Made by a program: the position numbers and the translations under genes. Positions 47,517 through 56,571 of a stretch of DNA of 64,000 nucleotides are shown piece after piece. Location of the stretch: the NCBI GenBank assembly GCA_964561455.1, contig CAZLPS010000014.1, forward strand, positions 1 through 64,000, given 5' to 3'. The stretch's first letter is position 1, and each line of letters begins with the position of its first letter. Source of the stretch: JABDGR01 sp964561455. GTDB lineage: Bacteria; Verrucomicrobiota; Verrucomicrobiia; Opitutales; JABDGR01. The notes beneath the pieces were generated by a model. It saw only the letters and a list, made by a program, of their open reading frames with translations. It did no database searches and was not told the DNA's origin.

Positions 47517-49949
47517 CTACTCCCGCCGCCACAGGCCGGCGCTCATGGGGGGCAGTGCGAGCTGGCCGTCGCGCCAGGGATAGCGGTCCGCTTCGGCCAG
47601 GCCCCCGGAGTCGAATAATTCATGATTGGCGAGTTGGAGGAATTCCTTCGCTGGCACCACGCCGGTTTCAAGCGTGACGGGAAAGTGATGGGGGTTGACG
47701 GCGAAGAATAATTGATCCGGGCCATGCGTGCCCGCAGCGTTATAGAGCAAACCGCCGGCCGAACTGTCCGGAACCGAGAAGAATTCGAAATACGACGGCG
47801 GCGGATGACCGTCGTGGCGGAAGTGGCGGCCGGCGGGCGAAAGGCGGAACTTGATCCAGGCACTAAAATACTCATGGGTGGACCGGAACTGCTCGAGGCG
47901 GCCGTAATCCAGCGCGTTGAGGTCGCCTCGCAGGTAGGTGTTGTTGACGCCCTGCTTGGAGTGCAGAAAGTCCTGCCCCTGGGCCAGCATGGGAATGCCG
48001 AGCGCAGAAAACAGAATGGCGGCGAGCAGATGGTGTCGGCGCACGTCCGTCGGCGTCGGCGAATCACCGCGGTAACCCGAGTTCTCCGTGATGCGGTCCG
48101 CCCACGCGCGGTCGTCGTGGGATTGCACGTAGTTGACCGTCTGCGCGGGCCATTTCGCAATGGAGCCGGGGGAGCCGGTGAGGAAAAAGCGCAAGCCCCC
48201 GGGATTGCCCTGCCCCAGAATGTACTGGGTGATGAACTCCCGAAAACTGTCGTTCCACGAGGACCAGCCGGTGTGGCGCAGCGCGTGGCCGATATGGCCC
48301 TTGAAGCTCCAGGGCTCTGCAATGAGGATGATGGAGGGCTTGACGGCCTTCAGCGCCCCTTCGATTTCCTTGAGGGTGGCGAGGCCGACGAGGTCCGCCA
48401 AATCAAAGCGGAAGCCGTCCACGTCGAAGGTGCGGACGAAATGCACCAGGCTTTCGATGATCAGGCGGCGGGTGGCGGGTGTCGTCGTCCGCAGATCGTT
48501 GCCGCAGCCGCTCCAATTGGTCAGGTGGCCCTCGTGGTCGCAGGAAAAATAATAATACTTATCAATACTGAAGAGATGGTTGGGTTCGCCGACGTGATTG
48601 TAAACCACGTCGAGGACGACCGCGAGGCCCGCGTCATGCAAGGCCGCGACCAGCTCGTGAAACTCCGCAACTTGCGCACCGCGCGCCGGATCGGTCCCGT
48701 AGGCGCTGGCCGGCGCGAAATAGTTCACGGGCATGTAGCCCCAGTGGTAATCGGCCGGCTTTTCGTTGTCGAATTCCTGCACCGGCTGGAGTTCGACGGC
48801 ATTGACGCCGAGGCGGCGCAAATAACAATCGGGCTGGCGGAGCCACTTGGCCAGACCCTTGAAGCCGCGACGCTCCACGGGTGGGAGGTCAATGGCGGCA
48901 TGGGCGAGCAGGTCGCGCACATGAGTCTCGACCATGACCAGATCGTGCCAGGCGGGCGGCATGAAGCAGGACTGCGTTACCGGAAATCTTCCCGCATCCA
49001 GGATGAGGCCCGGGCCGGTGCGACCCACCGTGGCAAGGGCATAGGGGTCGAGGATGCGCATGCGCGGATTGAACAGGCGCGTGCCGTCGAAGTTGTCGCC
49101 CTCGACATGGTAGTCGTAATAGTGGCCGTGGAGGTTGTGGGGGAGCGTGGCCTCCCAGCAACCGTCGTGGTGGCGGGAAAGTTCCACCTCGAGGTTAAAC
49201 GGGCCGGCCGGGTCGTCGTAAATGCGCAGGCTGACGCGGGTCGCGCGCGGGGCATAAAGCGTAAAGACGGTGCGGTCCGGCTCAGTTTGGGCGCCCAGGG
49301 GGCGGTCCGTGCCCAGGCCCAAAAGATAGTCGCTGTTGCTGACCGGGCAGGTTTCGGAACTGTCCCCGTCAGCCCAGACGAGTTCGGCTCGCTTGAGCAG
49401 GTAATGGGGCTCTTCGGACCAGAAATGAAAAACATGGAGGCCGGAGCGGGCGGGTTCGAGGAGATAATTCTCATAATCCCCGTCGCGGACGCGGTTGATT
49501 ACTTCCATGGGCAATTCCTGCCAGCGGCTCTCGGCGGTGACGAACTTGAAGCGCACCGGCTTGCCCTCGAGGCATTTCTCCCGCGCCACCCGCAGAACCA
49601 GGTAGTTCTGGCCGTCGCGAATTTCACGGTGGAGCCGCCACGCCGGATCGCCTACCGCCTTGGCCCAGCCGTTGAAATCGCCACCAACGAAGATTTCCTC
49701 GTCCTCCCAATCGAGGTTGGGGTAAAAGGGCGGCCAGAAGATGAATTCAATTTCGGGCCCATTTATGAAATAGCCCGCACGCCGGCCATAGATGAAAGGC
49801 GACACCTGCCGCAACAACCGCGGAGGTTGGCCTCCGGGGTTCAGGAGCAGCGGCGGCGGCCGGCCCACGTCCGTCCAGTCGCGCGCGAGCACGGCCAGGC
49901 CGCGGTCACGGGTTTCCCAAAAGGCTTCTAAAATATGGCGCTGGGGCAT
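47517..49949 (-). CDS. GH13 glycogen debranching/isoamylase-like enzyme
   Basis: 810 residues. The N-terminal part has CBM48/E-set features (FVGGDFNGWAKAVGDPAW). The GH13 barrel shows the four regions: VLDVVYNHVGEPN (I), FDVDGFRFDLADLVG with nucleophile Asp (II), ILIAEPWSFKG with acid/base Glu (III), and YVQSHDDRAWADRI with the third Asp (IV). LKRAELVW and VSLRIYDDPAG precede it as in glycogen-operon proteins. It would hydrolyse alpha-1,6 branches or short glucans in the cytoplasm. The exact activity cannot be fixed from sequence. Start at 49949 (MPQRHIL), convergent with the GTPase operon. Confidence 0.88.
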   Translation of the reverse strand: MPQRHILEAFWETRDRGLAVLARDWTDVGRPPPLLLNPGGQPPRLLRQVSPFIYGRRAGYFINGPEIEFIFWPPFYPNLDWEDEEIFVGGDFNGWAKAVGDPAWRLHREIRDGQNYLVLRVAREKCLEGKPVRFKFVTAESRWQELPMEVINRVRDGDYENYLLEPARSGLHVFHFWSEEPHYLLKRAELVWADGDSSETCPVSNSDYLLGLGTDRPLGAQTEPDRTVFTLYAPRATRVSLRIYDDPAGPFNLEVELSRHHDGCWEATLPHNLHGHYYDYHVEGDNFDGTRLFNPRMRILDPYALATVGRTGPGLILDAGRFPVTQSCFMPPAWHDLVMVETHVRDLLAHAAIDLPPVERRGFKGLAKWLRQPDCYLRRLGVNAVELQPVQEFDNEKPADYHWGYMPVNYFAPASAYGTDPARGAQVAEFHELVAALHDAGLAVVLDVVYNHVGEPNHLFSIDKYYYFSCDHEGHLTNWSGCGNDLRTTTPATRRLIIESLVHFVRTFDVDGFRFDLADLVGLATLKEIEGALKAVKPSIILIAEPWSFKGHIGHALRHTGWSSWNDSFREFITQYILGQGNPGGLRFFLTGSPGSIAKWPAQTVNYVQSHDDRAWADRITENSGYRGDSPTPTDVRRHHLLAAILFSALGIPMLAQGQDFLHSKQGVNNTYLRGDLNALDYGRLEQFRSTHEYFSAWIKFRLSPAGRHFRHDGHPPPSYFEFFSVPDSSAGGLLYNAAGTHGPDQLFFAVNPHHFPVTLETGVVPAKEFLQLANHELFDSGGLAEADRYPWRDGQLALPPMSAGLWRRE

Positions 49950-50005
49950 TGCGAAGGAAGACGGAAGGGTTCTGTATAGCAGGTGCCGCGCCTTTTGTAA
50001 GCAAT

Positions 50006-50048
50006 GGTTTTAACTCGAAACTCGAAACGCAAAACCCGAAACTACCCG
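50006..50048. repeat. CGAAAC word repeat before mnmA
   Basis: Degenerate repeats of ACTCGAAAC/GCAAAACCCGAAAC reach within a few bases of the mnmA ATG at 50051. No Shine-Dalgarno sequence is seen. It is another gene-specific word leader. Confidence 0.5.
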
Positions 50049-50050
50049 CC

Positions 50051-51136
50051 ATGGCCCGAATTCTGGCAGCCCTCTCCGGCGGCGTGGACAGCGCCGTCGC
50101 CGCCCTCCTTTTGCGCGAGCAGGGGCACGAGGTCGTCGGCGCGTACATGCGCACCTGGATGCACGAGGAGGGGGCCGTTTTTGCCGATTGCCCGTGGGAG
50201 CGCGACCTGGAGGACGCCCGCGCCGTCGCGGAGAAGCTGGGGATTTCGTTTCACCTGCTCAATCTGATCGAGGATTACCGGGCGCGGGTCGTGGAATATT
50301 TGGTGGCGGGTTACGCAACCGGCGAGACGCCCAATCCCGACTGCATGTGCAATCGCGAAATCAAGTTCGGCGTGCTCGCAGGCCACGCCACGCGCTTGGG
50401 CTGTGAATTCGTCGCCACCGGCCATTATGTCCGCCGGCGGGAGAATGCGGACGCCACTGTGGATGTTTTGGCCGGCAGCGACCCCAACAAAGACCAATCG
50501 TATTTTCTGGCGCTGGTGCGCCAGGAGAGCCTGCGCCGGGCACTGTTTCCGGTCGGCCATTTGTACAAGCCGCAGGTGCGCGAGCTGGCGCGGGCCGCGG
50601 GCCTGGCCAACGCGGAGCGCAAGGACAGCCAGGGGATTTGCTTCCTTGGCCGCGTGCCGATTAACGCCTTCCTCGACCGGTATATTTCCGCAAAGCCCGG
50701 GCCGATCGTCACGCTGGCCGGCCGGGAAGTTGGCACCCACCGGGGGTTGCATCGCTACACCCTGGGGCAGCGCCAGGGGATTGGCGTACCGTCGAATACC
50801 GACCACAAAGCCTACGTGGTGGTCGCCAAAGATCTGGCGCGCAATGCGCTGCTGGTGGCCTTTGATGAACCGGAAGCCCCGGGTTTGTGGGGCCGCGAAT
50901 TTTCCCTGCGCAATTTGCAATGGACCAACCAGTCTTTGCCGGCGGCCCAGCCGATTGGCTTGCTGGCCAAGCCTCGCTATCGCGATCCTGCAATGCAGGC
51001 AACATTGACCATTGACGCCCAGGATTCCAGCCGGGCAAAACTGGTTTTCGCCGACGCCCAACGCGCCCTCGCCTCTGGGCAGATTGCCGCCCTTTACCAG
51101 GGCGAGGTACTTCTGGGCGGCGCCGTGTATGCCTGA
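50051..51136 (+). CDS. mnmA: tRNA-specific 2-thiouridylase
   Basis: 361 residues. It adds sulfur to U34 of Glu, Gln and Lys tRNAs. The PP-loop is ILAALSGGVDSAVAALLL at the start, followed by VVGAYMRTW. The first catalytic Cys lies in TPNPDCMCNREIKFG and the second in DSQGICFLGR. The central block ATGHYVRRRENAD and NKDQSYFLAL is present, and the C-terminal beta-barrel ends with LVFADAQRALASGQIAALYQ, as in the family. The ATG at 50051 is preferred over an upstream frame start at 49949 because it begins the PP-loop. The next gene is convergent with a 1-base gap. Confidence 0.97.
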   Translation: MARILAALSGGVDSAVAALLLREQGHEVVGAYMRTWMHEEGAVFADCPWERDLEDARAVAEKLGISFHLLNLIEDYRARVVEYLVAGYATGETPNPDCMCNREIKFGVLAGHATRLGCEFVATGHYVRRRENADATVDVLAGSDPNKDQSYFLALVRQESLRRALFPVGHLYKPQVRELARAAGLANAERKDSQGICFLGRVPINAFLDRYISAKPGPIVTLAGREVGTHRGLHRYTLGQRQGIGVPSNTDHKAYVVVAKDLARNALLVAFDEPEAPGLWGREFSLRNLQWTNQSLPAAQPIGLLAKPRYRDPAMQATLTIDAQDSSRAKLVFADAQRALASGQIAALYQGEVLLGGAVYA

Positions 51137-51137
51137 A

Positions 51138-51560
51138 TCAGGAATTCTGGCCGGAGCGATTCTTATCCGTAAAAATCAAAAACAAGCCGCCGAAAGTCAT
51201 CACGACCAAAAGGCAAACGCTCGCCCAATAGGCGATTACGGCGTCAAAGCCGTACATTGCGCCGAAGGCGATGGTGGGGGCAAAAATCAAAATTCCCGCC
51301 ACCAGCACAAACGCCGCTTTGCCCAAAAAGAGCCGCCCGCGGGAACCATGGTCCACGACCTGGGGCTGGCCCGGCCGCACCCGCGCGGTCAATAGAAAGA
51401 TGGCGCCCAGCGTCGTGAGCAAAACCAAATACGCCACCCACACCCAGTAATGAGCCACGGCTTCGGGACCGAATTCCAGCCAAAACACCACCGTGGGAGC
51501 GGCGATTAAAATCACCACCACCAGGGCCAACAGGGCAAAACCGAATTTCAACCGATGCAT
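51138..51560 (-). CDS. small four-helix membrane protein with internal duplication
   Basis: 140 residues with four membrane helices arranged as two repeats. ILIAAPTVVFWLEFGPEAV and AHYWVWVAYLVLLTTLG in the first half match ILIFAPTIAFGAMYGFDAV and IAYWASVCLLVVMTFGG in the second. Shared positions are LI-x-APT-x-x-F, G-x-[ED]-AV and A-x-YW. A polar segment (RVRPGQPQVVDHGSRGRLF) joins them. Family unknown. The ATG at 51560 is preferred; the upstream frame extends into the recN region without features. Confidence 0.75.
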   Translation of the reverse strand: MHRLKFGFALLALVVVILIAAPTVVFWLEFGPEAVAHYWVWVAYLVLLTTLGAIFLLTARVRPGQPQVVDHGSRGRLFLGKAAFVLVAGILIFAPTIAFGAMYGFDAVIAYWASVCLLVVMTFGGLFLIFTDKNRSGQNS

Positions 51561-51684
51561 GACGGAGTAGTTTGGTCTGGGGAAAGGAAGGCCATTCTCG
51601 GGCAATTTCCCCTTGTGCGCAAGCCAGCAATGTGCACCGCGCGGAACGGCGGAATCCGCCCGAACGGGCACCGACCGCCCGCGC

Positions 51685-53355
51685 CTACCTTTCCGCCAGC
51701 AGTGCCTGGGCGTGTTGCTGGGCAGACTTGGCCGAACGGTCACCGAGCATGCGCGCGATCTCATTCACCCGCGCAGCGGCATCGTCCTGGATTTCGCGGA
51801 TGGCGATGGTCGTCGCTTTGGCGCCATGGTGTTTTTCAACGACCAAATGGCGGCCCGCGCGGGCGGCGACTTGCGGCAGGTGCGTCACACACAGCACTTG
51901 ATGCTTCACCCCCAGCGCCGCCAATTCCCGGCCGACGGCGGCGCCAATTTCACCGCCGACATTCGCGTCCACCTCGTCGAACACCAGCAGCGGCGTGGCA
52001 TCGGCCTCGGCCAGCACGGCCTTGAGCGCGAGCATCACGCGGGCTGTCTCGCCGCTCGAGGCAATTTTATTCAGCGGGAGGGGGGCCTGGCCGGGATTGG
52101 GCGCAAACAGAATATCCACCTGGCTGTCGCCGTGCTCCCGCAATTCGGCGGCCGCAGTGACGGCTATTTGCAATCCGGCCTGCTTGAATCCCAGGGCCTT
52201 CAACAACCGGGCGGCCTTCTTCTCGAGCGTCTGTGCGGCGTCAGCGCGAGCCTCACGGAGTTTGGCGGCCTCGCGGCGCAGCGCCTTTTCGCGCGTCGCG
52301 GATTCAGCGGCGAGTTTGGCGAGCGTGCCTTCAATGTCGGATTGGGCGGCCACTTTGCGGGCGAGTTCGTCACGCTTCGCGCGCAGGGCAGCCGGATCGG
52401 GGCCGATGCGGCGCTGCAGTTCGAGCCACAAGCTCATGCGTTCCTGGAGGCTGCCGGCGGTTTCCTCGTCAAATTCGAGACCGGCGCCCAAGCGGCCAAA
52501 ATCGCCGCCCAGCTCCTGCAACTCCACAATCGCGGCTTCGAGCCGCTGCGCGAGCGGCGCGGCAGTCGGGTCGAGTTCAGCCAGGTCGCGGGCGGCGCGC
52601 ACGAGGGCGGGGAATTTGGCGCCCACGCCCTCTTCGCCGGCGAGGGCGTCTTCCACTTGGGTGGCGAGCAGGGCCAGTTCCTGCGCCCTGCTGGAGCGGT
52701 TGAAATCACGTTCGAGCGCCGCGAGGCTTTCCGGCGAGGGGTCCACCTGGTCAATGCGGCCGATTTGGAGGCGGGTGAATTCGATTTCATCGGGTGACAT
52801 GCGCCCGGCGCGGGCCAGCTCATCCGCCTCGCGCAAACCCCCGCGCCACACCTGGAAGTTGGCGGCGAATTTATTGACCTGGTCGTCGAGCCGGCCAAAG
52901 GCGTCCAGCATCTCGCGCTGGTGTTTCTCCTGAAAAAGTTTCTGTGGCTCGCCGGGACCGTGGAAGTCCACCCAATTTTCCCCCAATTCCTGCAAGGCGC
53001 CGAGGGTCGCCAGCGCGCCGTTGATTTGCATTCGCGGAGCTTTGGCGACCGCCAGCGAACGCCGCAATACCAGCGATCCATCCTCGCAGGGCGGCAGGCC
53101 AAGGCGTTCGAGCAGTGCATTCACCCGCGCCAGCGCCGCACCGGAAAACGACAACACCCCCTCGGCCTCGCAGAGTTCGGCGCCCTGGCGGATGACCGCT
53201 TTGTCCGCCCGATTGCCCGCCAGGAGGCTCAGGGCACCGAGCAGGACGCTCTTGCCCGCGCCGGTCTCGCCGGTGACGGCGGTGAAACCGGCGCCAAACT
53301 CGAGTTCCGCGCGCTCGACGAGGGCGAGATTGCGAATGCGTAGGAATTGGAGCAT
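51685..53355 (-). CDS. recN: DNA repair protein RecN
   Basis: 556 residues. The SMC-like N-terminus LQFLRIRNLALVERAELEFG is followed by Walker A GETGAGKSVLLGAL. A long coiled-coil arm follows. The C-terminal part has the ABC signature LNKIASSGETARVMLALK, Walker B LLVFDEVDANVGGEIGAAVG and VLCVTHLPQVAARAGRH. RecN acts in recombinational repair of double-strand breaks in the cytoplasm. The ATG at 53355 fits the usual start MLxxLxIRN. Followed downstream by the small duplicated membrane protein on the same strand. Confidence 0.96.
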   Translation of the reverse strand: MLQFLRIRNLALVERAELEFGAGFTAVTGETGAGKSVLLGALSLLAGNRADKAVIRQGAELCEAEGVLSFSGAALARVNALLERLGLPPCEDGSLVLRRSLAVAKAPRMQINGALATLGALQELGENWVDFHGPGEPQKLFQEKHQREMLDAFGRLDDQVNKFAANFQVWRGGLREADELARAGRMSPDEIEFTRLQIGRIDQVDPSPESLAALERDFNRSSRAQELALLATQVEDALAGEEGVGAKFPALVRAARDLAELDPTAAPLAQRLEAAIVELQELGGDFGRLGAGLEFDEETAGSLQERMSLWLELQRRIGPDPAALRAKRDELARKVAAQSDIEGTLAKLAAESATREKALRREAAKLREARADAAQTLEKKAARLLKALGFKQAGLQIAVTAAAELREHGDSQVDILFAPNPGQAPLPLNKIASSGETARVMLALKAVLAEADATPLLVFDEVDANVGGEIGAAVGRELAALGVKHQVLCVTHLPQVAARAGRHLVVEKHHGAKATTIAIREIQDDAAARVNEIARMLGDRSAKSAQQHAQALLAER

Positions 53356-53404
53356 CAGGCACCCAACATCCAACATTCAACCCCCACCACTCAACATCGA
53401 ATTA
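53356..53404. repeat. CAACATC word repeat upstream of recN
   Basis: Repeats of CCAACATC, AACATTCAACC and ACTCAACATC immediately upstream (on the minus strand) of the recN start. The reverse complement words (GATGTTGAG, GGATGTTGG) would be read in the leader. Function unknown. Confidence 0.45.
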
Positions 53405-53478
53405 AAGAAAACTGCGTTCGCCCGGTGCGGTCCAGTGGGTGCTGAATCTTGATGGAAGAAAATTGGCTGCTCAAGCCG

Positions 53479-53988
53479 TCAGCTCTTCGCCAGGCCGGGA
53501 TCGAGCTGGAGAATCAAATCTTCCTCGAGATGCGCGAGAAGGCGAAAACAGGCATATCCCTGCTGTTCGGCCGGCGGCAGGCGGTAAATGTCGACGTCGC
53601 CATCAATTTCCTCCGTGTCCAGATCGCGCAGGAGAGTCTCGCGCAGGTACAGACGAATACGCACGCTGCCCCGCGCGATAGCCTCGGCCGCAGAGGACGT
53701 CACGGGCAAATCCGCCCCGCCGAATTGCGGATTCACGACCAAGCCGAGAAAGGCATCCGTGTCGTAATTTTCCCGCTCGCGCAGGCCCTCGGCCCAGGCA
53801 GCCGACAATTCGGGGTCCGGAATTACCGCATGGTTAAGCGCTGGCGGCTTCAACTCCTCCGGCGCCGCCGCCCGGGCGGCGTGGACACGCCCCACAATGG
53901 CGACCAGCAATTCCCGCAACTCCGGCGAAAAACGCAGGCGCACCAAGGGAGACCCTCGTCCGGAAAACGGCGGTGGCTCCTCAGACAT
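53479..53988 (-). CDS. DUF2017-like protein, partner gene of clpS
   Basis: 169 residues, soluble. The ATG at 53988 lies inside the clpS stop region (8-base overlap). Segments RLRFSPELRELLVAIVGRVH, PDPELSAAWAEGLRERENYD and TDAFLGLV resemble the layout of DUF2017, a family usually encoded beside clpS in Actinobacteria. The similarity is by eye and moderate. It may adapt or regulate Clp proteolysis, but this is inference. The C-terminal half is acidic (LDTEEIDGDVDIYRLPPAEQ). Confidence 0.6.
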   Translation of the reverse strand: MSEEPPPFSGRGSPLVRLRFSPELRELLVAIVGRVHAARAAAPEELKPPALNHAVIPDPELSAAWAEGLRERENYDTDAFLGLVVNPQFGGADLPVTSSAAEAIARGSVRIRLYLRETLLRDLDTEEIDGDVDIYRLPPAEQQGYACFRLLAHLEEDLILQLDPGLAKS

Positions 53989-54310
53989 GGGACTCCAGTT
54001 GCGCGCGCAAATGCCACTGCTGCAGCGCGTGCAAATAATGCTCGGCGGTTTCGCGCGCACCCGACCAAACCACCGAACGGCCCTGCTGGTGGACTTCCAG
54101 CATGTGCCGGCGTGCGCGCGCCGTATCGTAGCCGAAAACCTTGCGAAAAACATGGGTGACGTAAGTCATCAGGTTCACGTCGTCATTCAGCACAATGACG
54201 TTCCACGTCGGGTCCAGTGCTGGAACTGCGCGCGTGGTTTTCCCCGGCGCGATGCCGGGGTTGGTCGCGGCGGCGAGAGGACGGAATTGGCTGCCGACAG
54301 GCGGATTCAT
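53981..54310 (-). CDS. clpS: ATP-dependent Clp protease adaptor ClpS
   Basis: 109 residues. The folded part is WNVIVLNDDVNLMTYVTHVF, RKVFGYDTARARRHMLEVHQ, then GARETAEHYLHALQQWHLRA. These are the N-degron-binding and ClpA/ClpC-docking blocks of ClpS (NDD, the helix around YV.HVF, and the H in MLEVH). ClpS delivers N-end-rule substrates to the Clp ATPase in the cytoplasm. Start at 54310 (ATG); a TTG at 54322 would add four residues. A 9-base repeat lies in the leader, followed by uvrB upstream. Confidence 0.94.
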   Translation of the reverse strand: MNPPVGSQFRPLAAATNPGIAPGKTTRAVPALDPTWNVIVLNDDVNLMTYVTHVFRKVFGYDTARARRHMLEVHQQGRSVVWSGARETAEHYLHALQQWHLRAQLESHV

Positions 54311-54394
54311 GATCGGATTCAACTGTGAGAATAGTCGGAGCGTTCAAAAAGGCAAGTGGAGGAAACGTGGAACCGAAGGAATACTGGGGAGCTG

Positions 54395-54464
54395 TTCGGA
54401 GGAGTCGGCCTGGTCAGCCGAGTCCGATAGGTCCGGCGAGTCCGACGTGTCCGACAAGTCGGAC
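54395..54464. repeat. 9-base tandem repeat (GTCGGAC type) in the clpS leader
   Basis: About eight imperfect units of nine bases, best read on the minus strand as N-GTCGGAC-N (for example TGTCGGACA, CGTCGGACT, CGCCGGACC). It lies between the uvrB stop and the clpS start. If translated it would give Ser-Asp-rich sequence, but no start or stop supports a gene. Confidence 0.7.
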
Positions 54465-54482
54465 ATTTTGGCGATGCGCCAA

Positions 54483-56507
54483 TTACTTCCGGCGCTTTTG
54501 CTTGTAGCGGGTGTCTCCCTGGCCGCGACCGGCGGGGCGCGGTTTGCCCGCCCGGCCTTCCTTGAGAGCGTCAATCTGGTCGCGGATAATGGCGGCGCGC
54601 TCGAATTCGAGTTTGCCCGCGGCCTCGAGCATTTCCTGCTCAAGCTCTGCGAGGACGGCGGCGACTTCGCGGTCGCCATGGGCTTCGGCGACACTGACGG
54701 GGTCGGGCACGGATTCCTCGTAGGAATGGAGACTGGATTGGAGACCGCGCTGGGTGCCGCGCGGAGTAATGCCGTGCGCCGCATTGTACGCCAGTTGCCG
54801 TTCACGCCGGTAGGTGGAGATCGCGATGGCGCGCTGGAGCGAATTGGTCATGACATCGGCATAGAGAATGACCCGGCCCTGCACGTGGCGGGCGGCACGG
54901 CCGGAAGTTTGGATGAGGCTCGTTTCGCTGCGGAGAAAGCCCTCCTTGTCCGCATCCAGAATTGCGACCAGCGCGACTTCAGGCAGGTCCAATCCCTCCC
55001 GCAGGAGATTGACGCCGACCAGCACGTCGAATTCACCGGCGCGGAGTCGGCGCAGAATCTCGACGCGTTCCAAGGCATCAATGTCACTGTGCAGGTATTC
55101 GACCCGCACCTTGGCGTCCCGCAAATAGGTGGCGAGGTCCTCGGACATGCGTTTGGTGAGGGTGGTGACGAGGACCCGTTCGTGTTTCTCCGCCGCCGCC
55201 TGGATTTCGCCGAGAAGGTTTTCGACCTGGCCACGAATGGGGCGCACTTCCATCAACGGGTCAAGCAGGCCCGTCGGGCGGATGAGTTGTTCCGCGATGA
55301 CGGCGGATTTGCCCAGTTCATAGGGCGCGGGCGTGGCCGAGACGAACAAGGTCTGGCCGGTCACTGCGGAAAACTCCTCCGCATTGAGCGGGCGGTTGTC
55401 GAGCGCCGAGGGCAGGCGGAAACCAAAGTCCACCAGGCGCGTTTTGCGCGAACGGTCGCCGGCATACATGCCGCCGATTTGCGGGACGGTGACGTGGCTT
55501 TCATCCACGAAAAGCAGGAAATCCCCGGGGAAGAAATCAATGAGGCACCACGGGCGGGAACCGGGCGCGCGACCGGAAATGTGGCGGGAATAATTCTCAA
55601 TCCCGCTGCAAAAACCCATTTCCGCGAGCATTTCCAAGTCGTATTCGCAGCGCATGCGGATGCGTTGGGCCTCAACCAGGCGGTTCTGCTTTTCAAAGAA
55701 TTTCACCCGTTCCTCGAGTTCGGCGCGAATGCCGGCGATGGCCGCTTCCAGCTTGTGGCGCGGGGTGATGTATTGGTTGGCGGGATAGAGGCTAAACTTG
55801 TCCAGCGGCGCGCCGGTATCGCCAGTCAGGGGATCGAGCGGGCGGATGGACTCAATGACGCCACCCCAGAATTCGATCCGGAGGGCGCTTTCCATGTAGG
55901 CGGGAAAGACGTCCACCACTTCGCCGCGCGCGCGGAATTTGCCGCGTTCGAGGGCGATGTCGTTGCGCTCGTAGAGGTTTTCGACGAGGCGTTCCAGGAA
56001 CGTTTCGCGCGGAAGTTCGGCGCCGGGGGCGAGCGGAATCATCATCGCGCGAAAATCGTCCGGCGAACCAAGGCCGTAAATGCAGGAGACGCTGGCCACC
56101 ACGATGACATCCCGGCGACTGATGAGGGCACTGGTGGCGGAGATGCGCAGGCGCTCAATCTCATCGTTGATGGCGGAGTCCTTCTCGATAAAAGTGTCCG
56201 TCTGGGGCACGTAGGCCTCGGGCTGGTAATAATCATAATAGCTGACGAAGTACTCCACCGCATTGTCGGGAAAAAATGCCTTGAATTCACTGTAGAGCTG
56301 GGCCGCCAGGGTCTTGTTGTGCGAGATGACGAGCGCCGGGCGCTGGAGCCGCGCCACCAGGTTGGCCATCGTGAACGTCTTGCCCGAGCCGGTGACACCG
56401 AGCAGGGTCTGATAGCGATGGCCCGCGCGCAGCGACTTTTCCAGTGCGGCAATGGCCGCAGGCTGGTCGCCCGTGGGCGTGAATCCGGCTTGAAGACGAA
56501 AATCCAT
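54483..56507 (-). CDS. uvrB: excinuclease ABC subunit B
   Basis: 674 residues. Nucleotide excision repair helicase that receives damaged DNA from UvrA and recruits UvrC. Walker A is GVTGSGKTFTMANL. The damage-probing hairpin is SYYDYYQPEAYVPQTDTFIE, with CIYGLGSP after it. Helicase motifs (LVDFGFRLPSALDNRPL, LVTTLTKRMSEDLATYL, DVLVGVNLLREGLDLPEVAL, SLIQTSGRAARHVQG) are complete. The C-terminal UVR domain (LEQEMLEAAGKLEFERAAII) contacts UvrC. The ATG at 56507 begins MDFRLQAGFTPTGDQP, the family start; an upstream frame to 56555 has no support. Confidence 0.97.
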   Translation of the reverse strand: MDFRLQAGFTPTGDQPAAIAALEKSLRAGHRYQTLLGVTGSGKTFTMANLVARLQRPALVISHNKTLAAQLYSEFKAFFPDNAVEYFVSYYDYYQPEAYVPQTDTFIEKDSAINDEIERLRISATSALISRRDVIVVASVSCIYGLGSPDDFRAMMIPLAPGAELPRETFLERLVENLYERNDIALERGKFRARGEVVDVFPAYMESALRIEFWGGVIESIRPLDPLTGDTGAPLDKFSLYPANQYITPRHKLEAAIAGIRAELEERVKFFEKQNRLVEAQRIRMRCEYDLEMLAEMGFCSGIENYSRHISGRAPGSRPWCLIDFFPGDFLLFVDESHVTVPQIGGMYAGDRSRKTRLVDFGFRLPSALDNRPLNAEEFSAVTGQTLFVSATPAPYELGKSAVIAEQLIRPTGLLDPLMEVRPIRGQVENLLGEIQAAAEKHERVLVTTLTKRMSEDLATYLRDAKVRVEYLHSDIDALERVEILRRLRAGEFDVLVGVNLLREGLDLPEVALVAILDADKEGFLRSETSLIQTSGRAARHVQGRVILYADVMTNSLQRAIAISTYRRERQLAYNAAHGITPRGTQRGLQSSLHSYEESVPDPVSVAEAHGDREVAAVLAELEQEMLEAAGKLEFERAAIIRDQIDALKEGRAGKPRPAGRGQGDTRYKQKRRK

Positions 56508-56571
56508 ATTCCAAGGAAACGCCTGGAGTGCTCCCTGGCAAGACCCGGCGGCCAATCACGCAGCGGGCGGA

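Noticed and set aside
47712..49931. 739-residue plus-strand open frame opposite the GH13 gene
   Set aside because: Shadow of a gene with all four GH13 motifs.
54344..54805. Ser-Asp-rich protein read through the 9-base repeat
   Set aside because: The frame is mostly antiparallel shadow within uvrB and the repeat has no start codon context.
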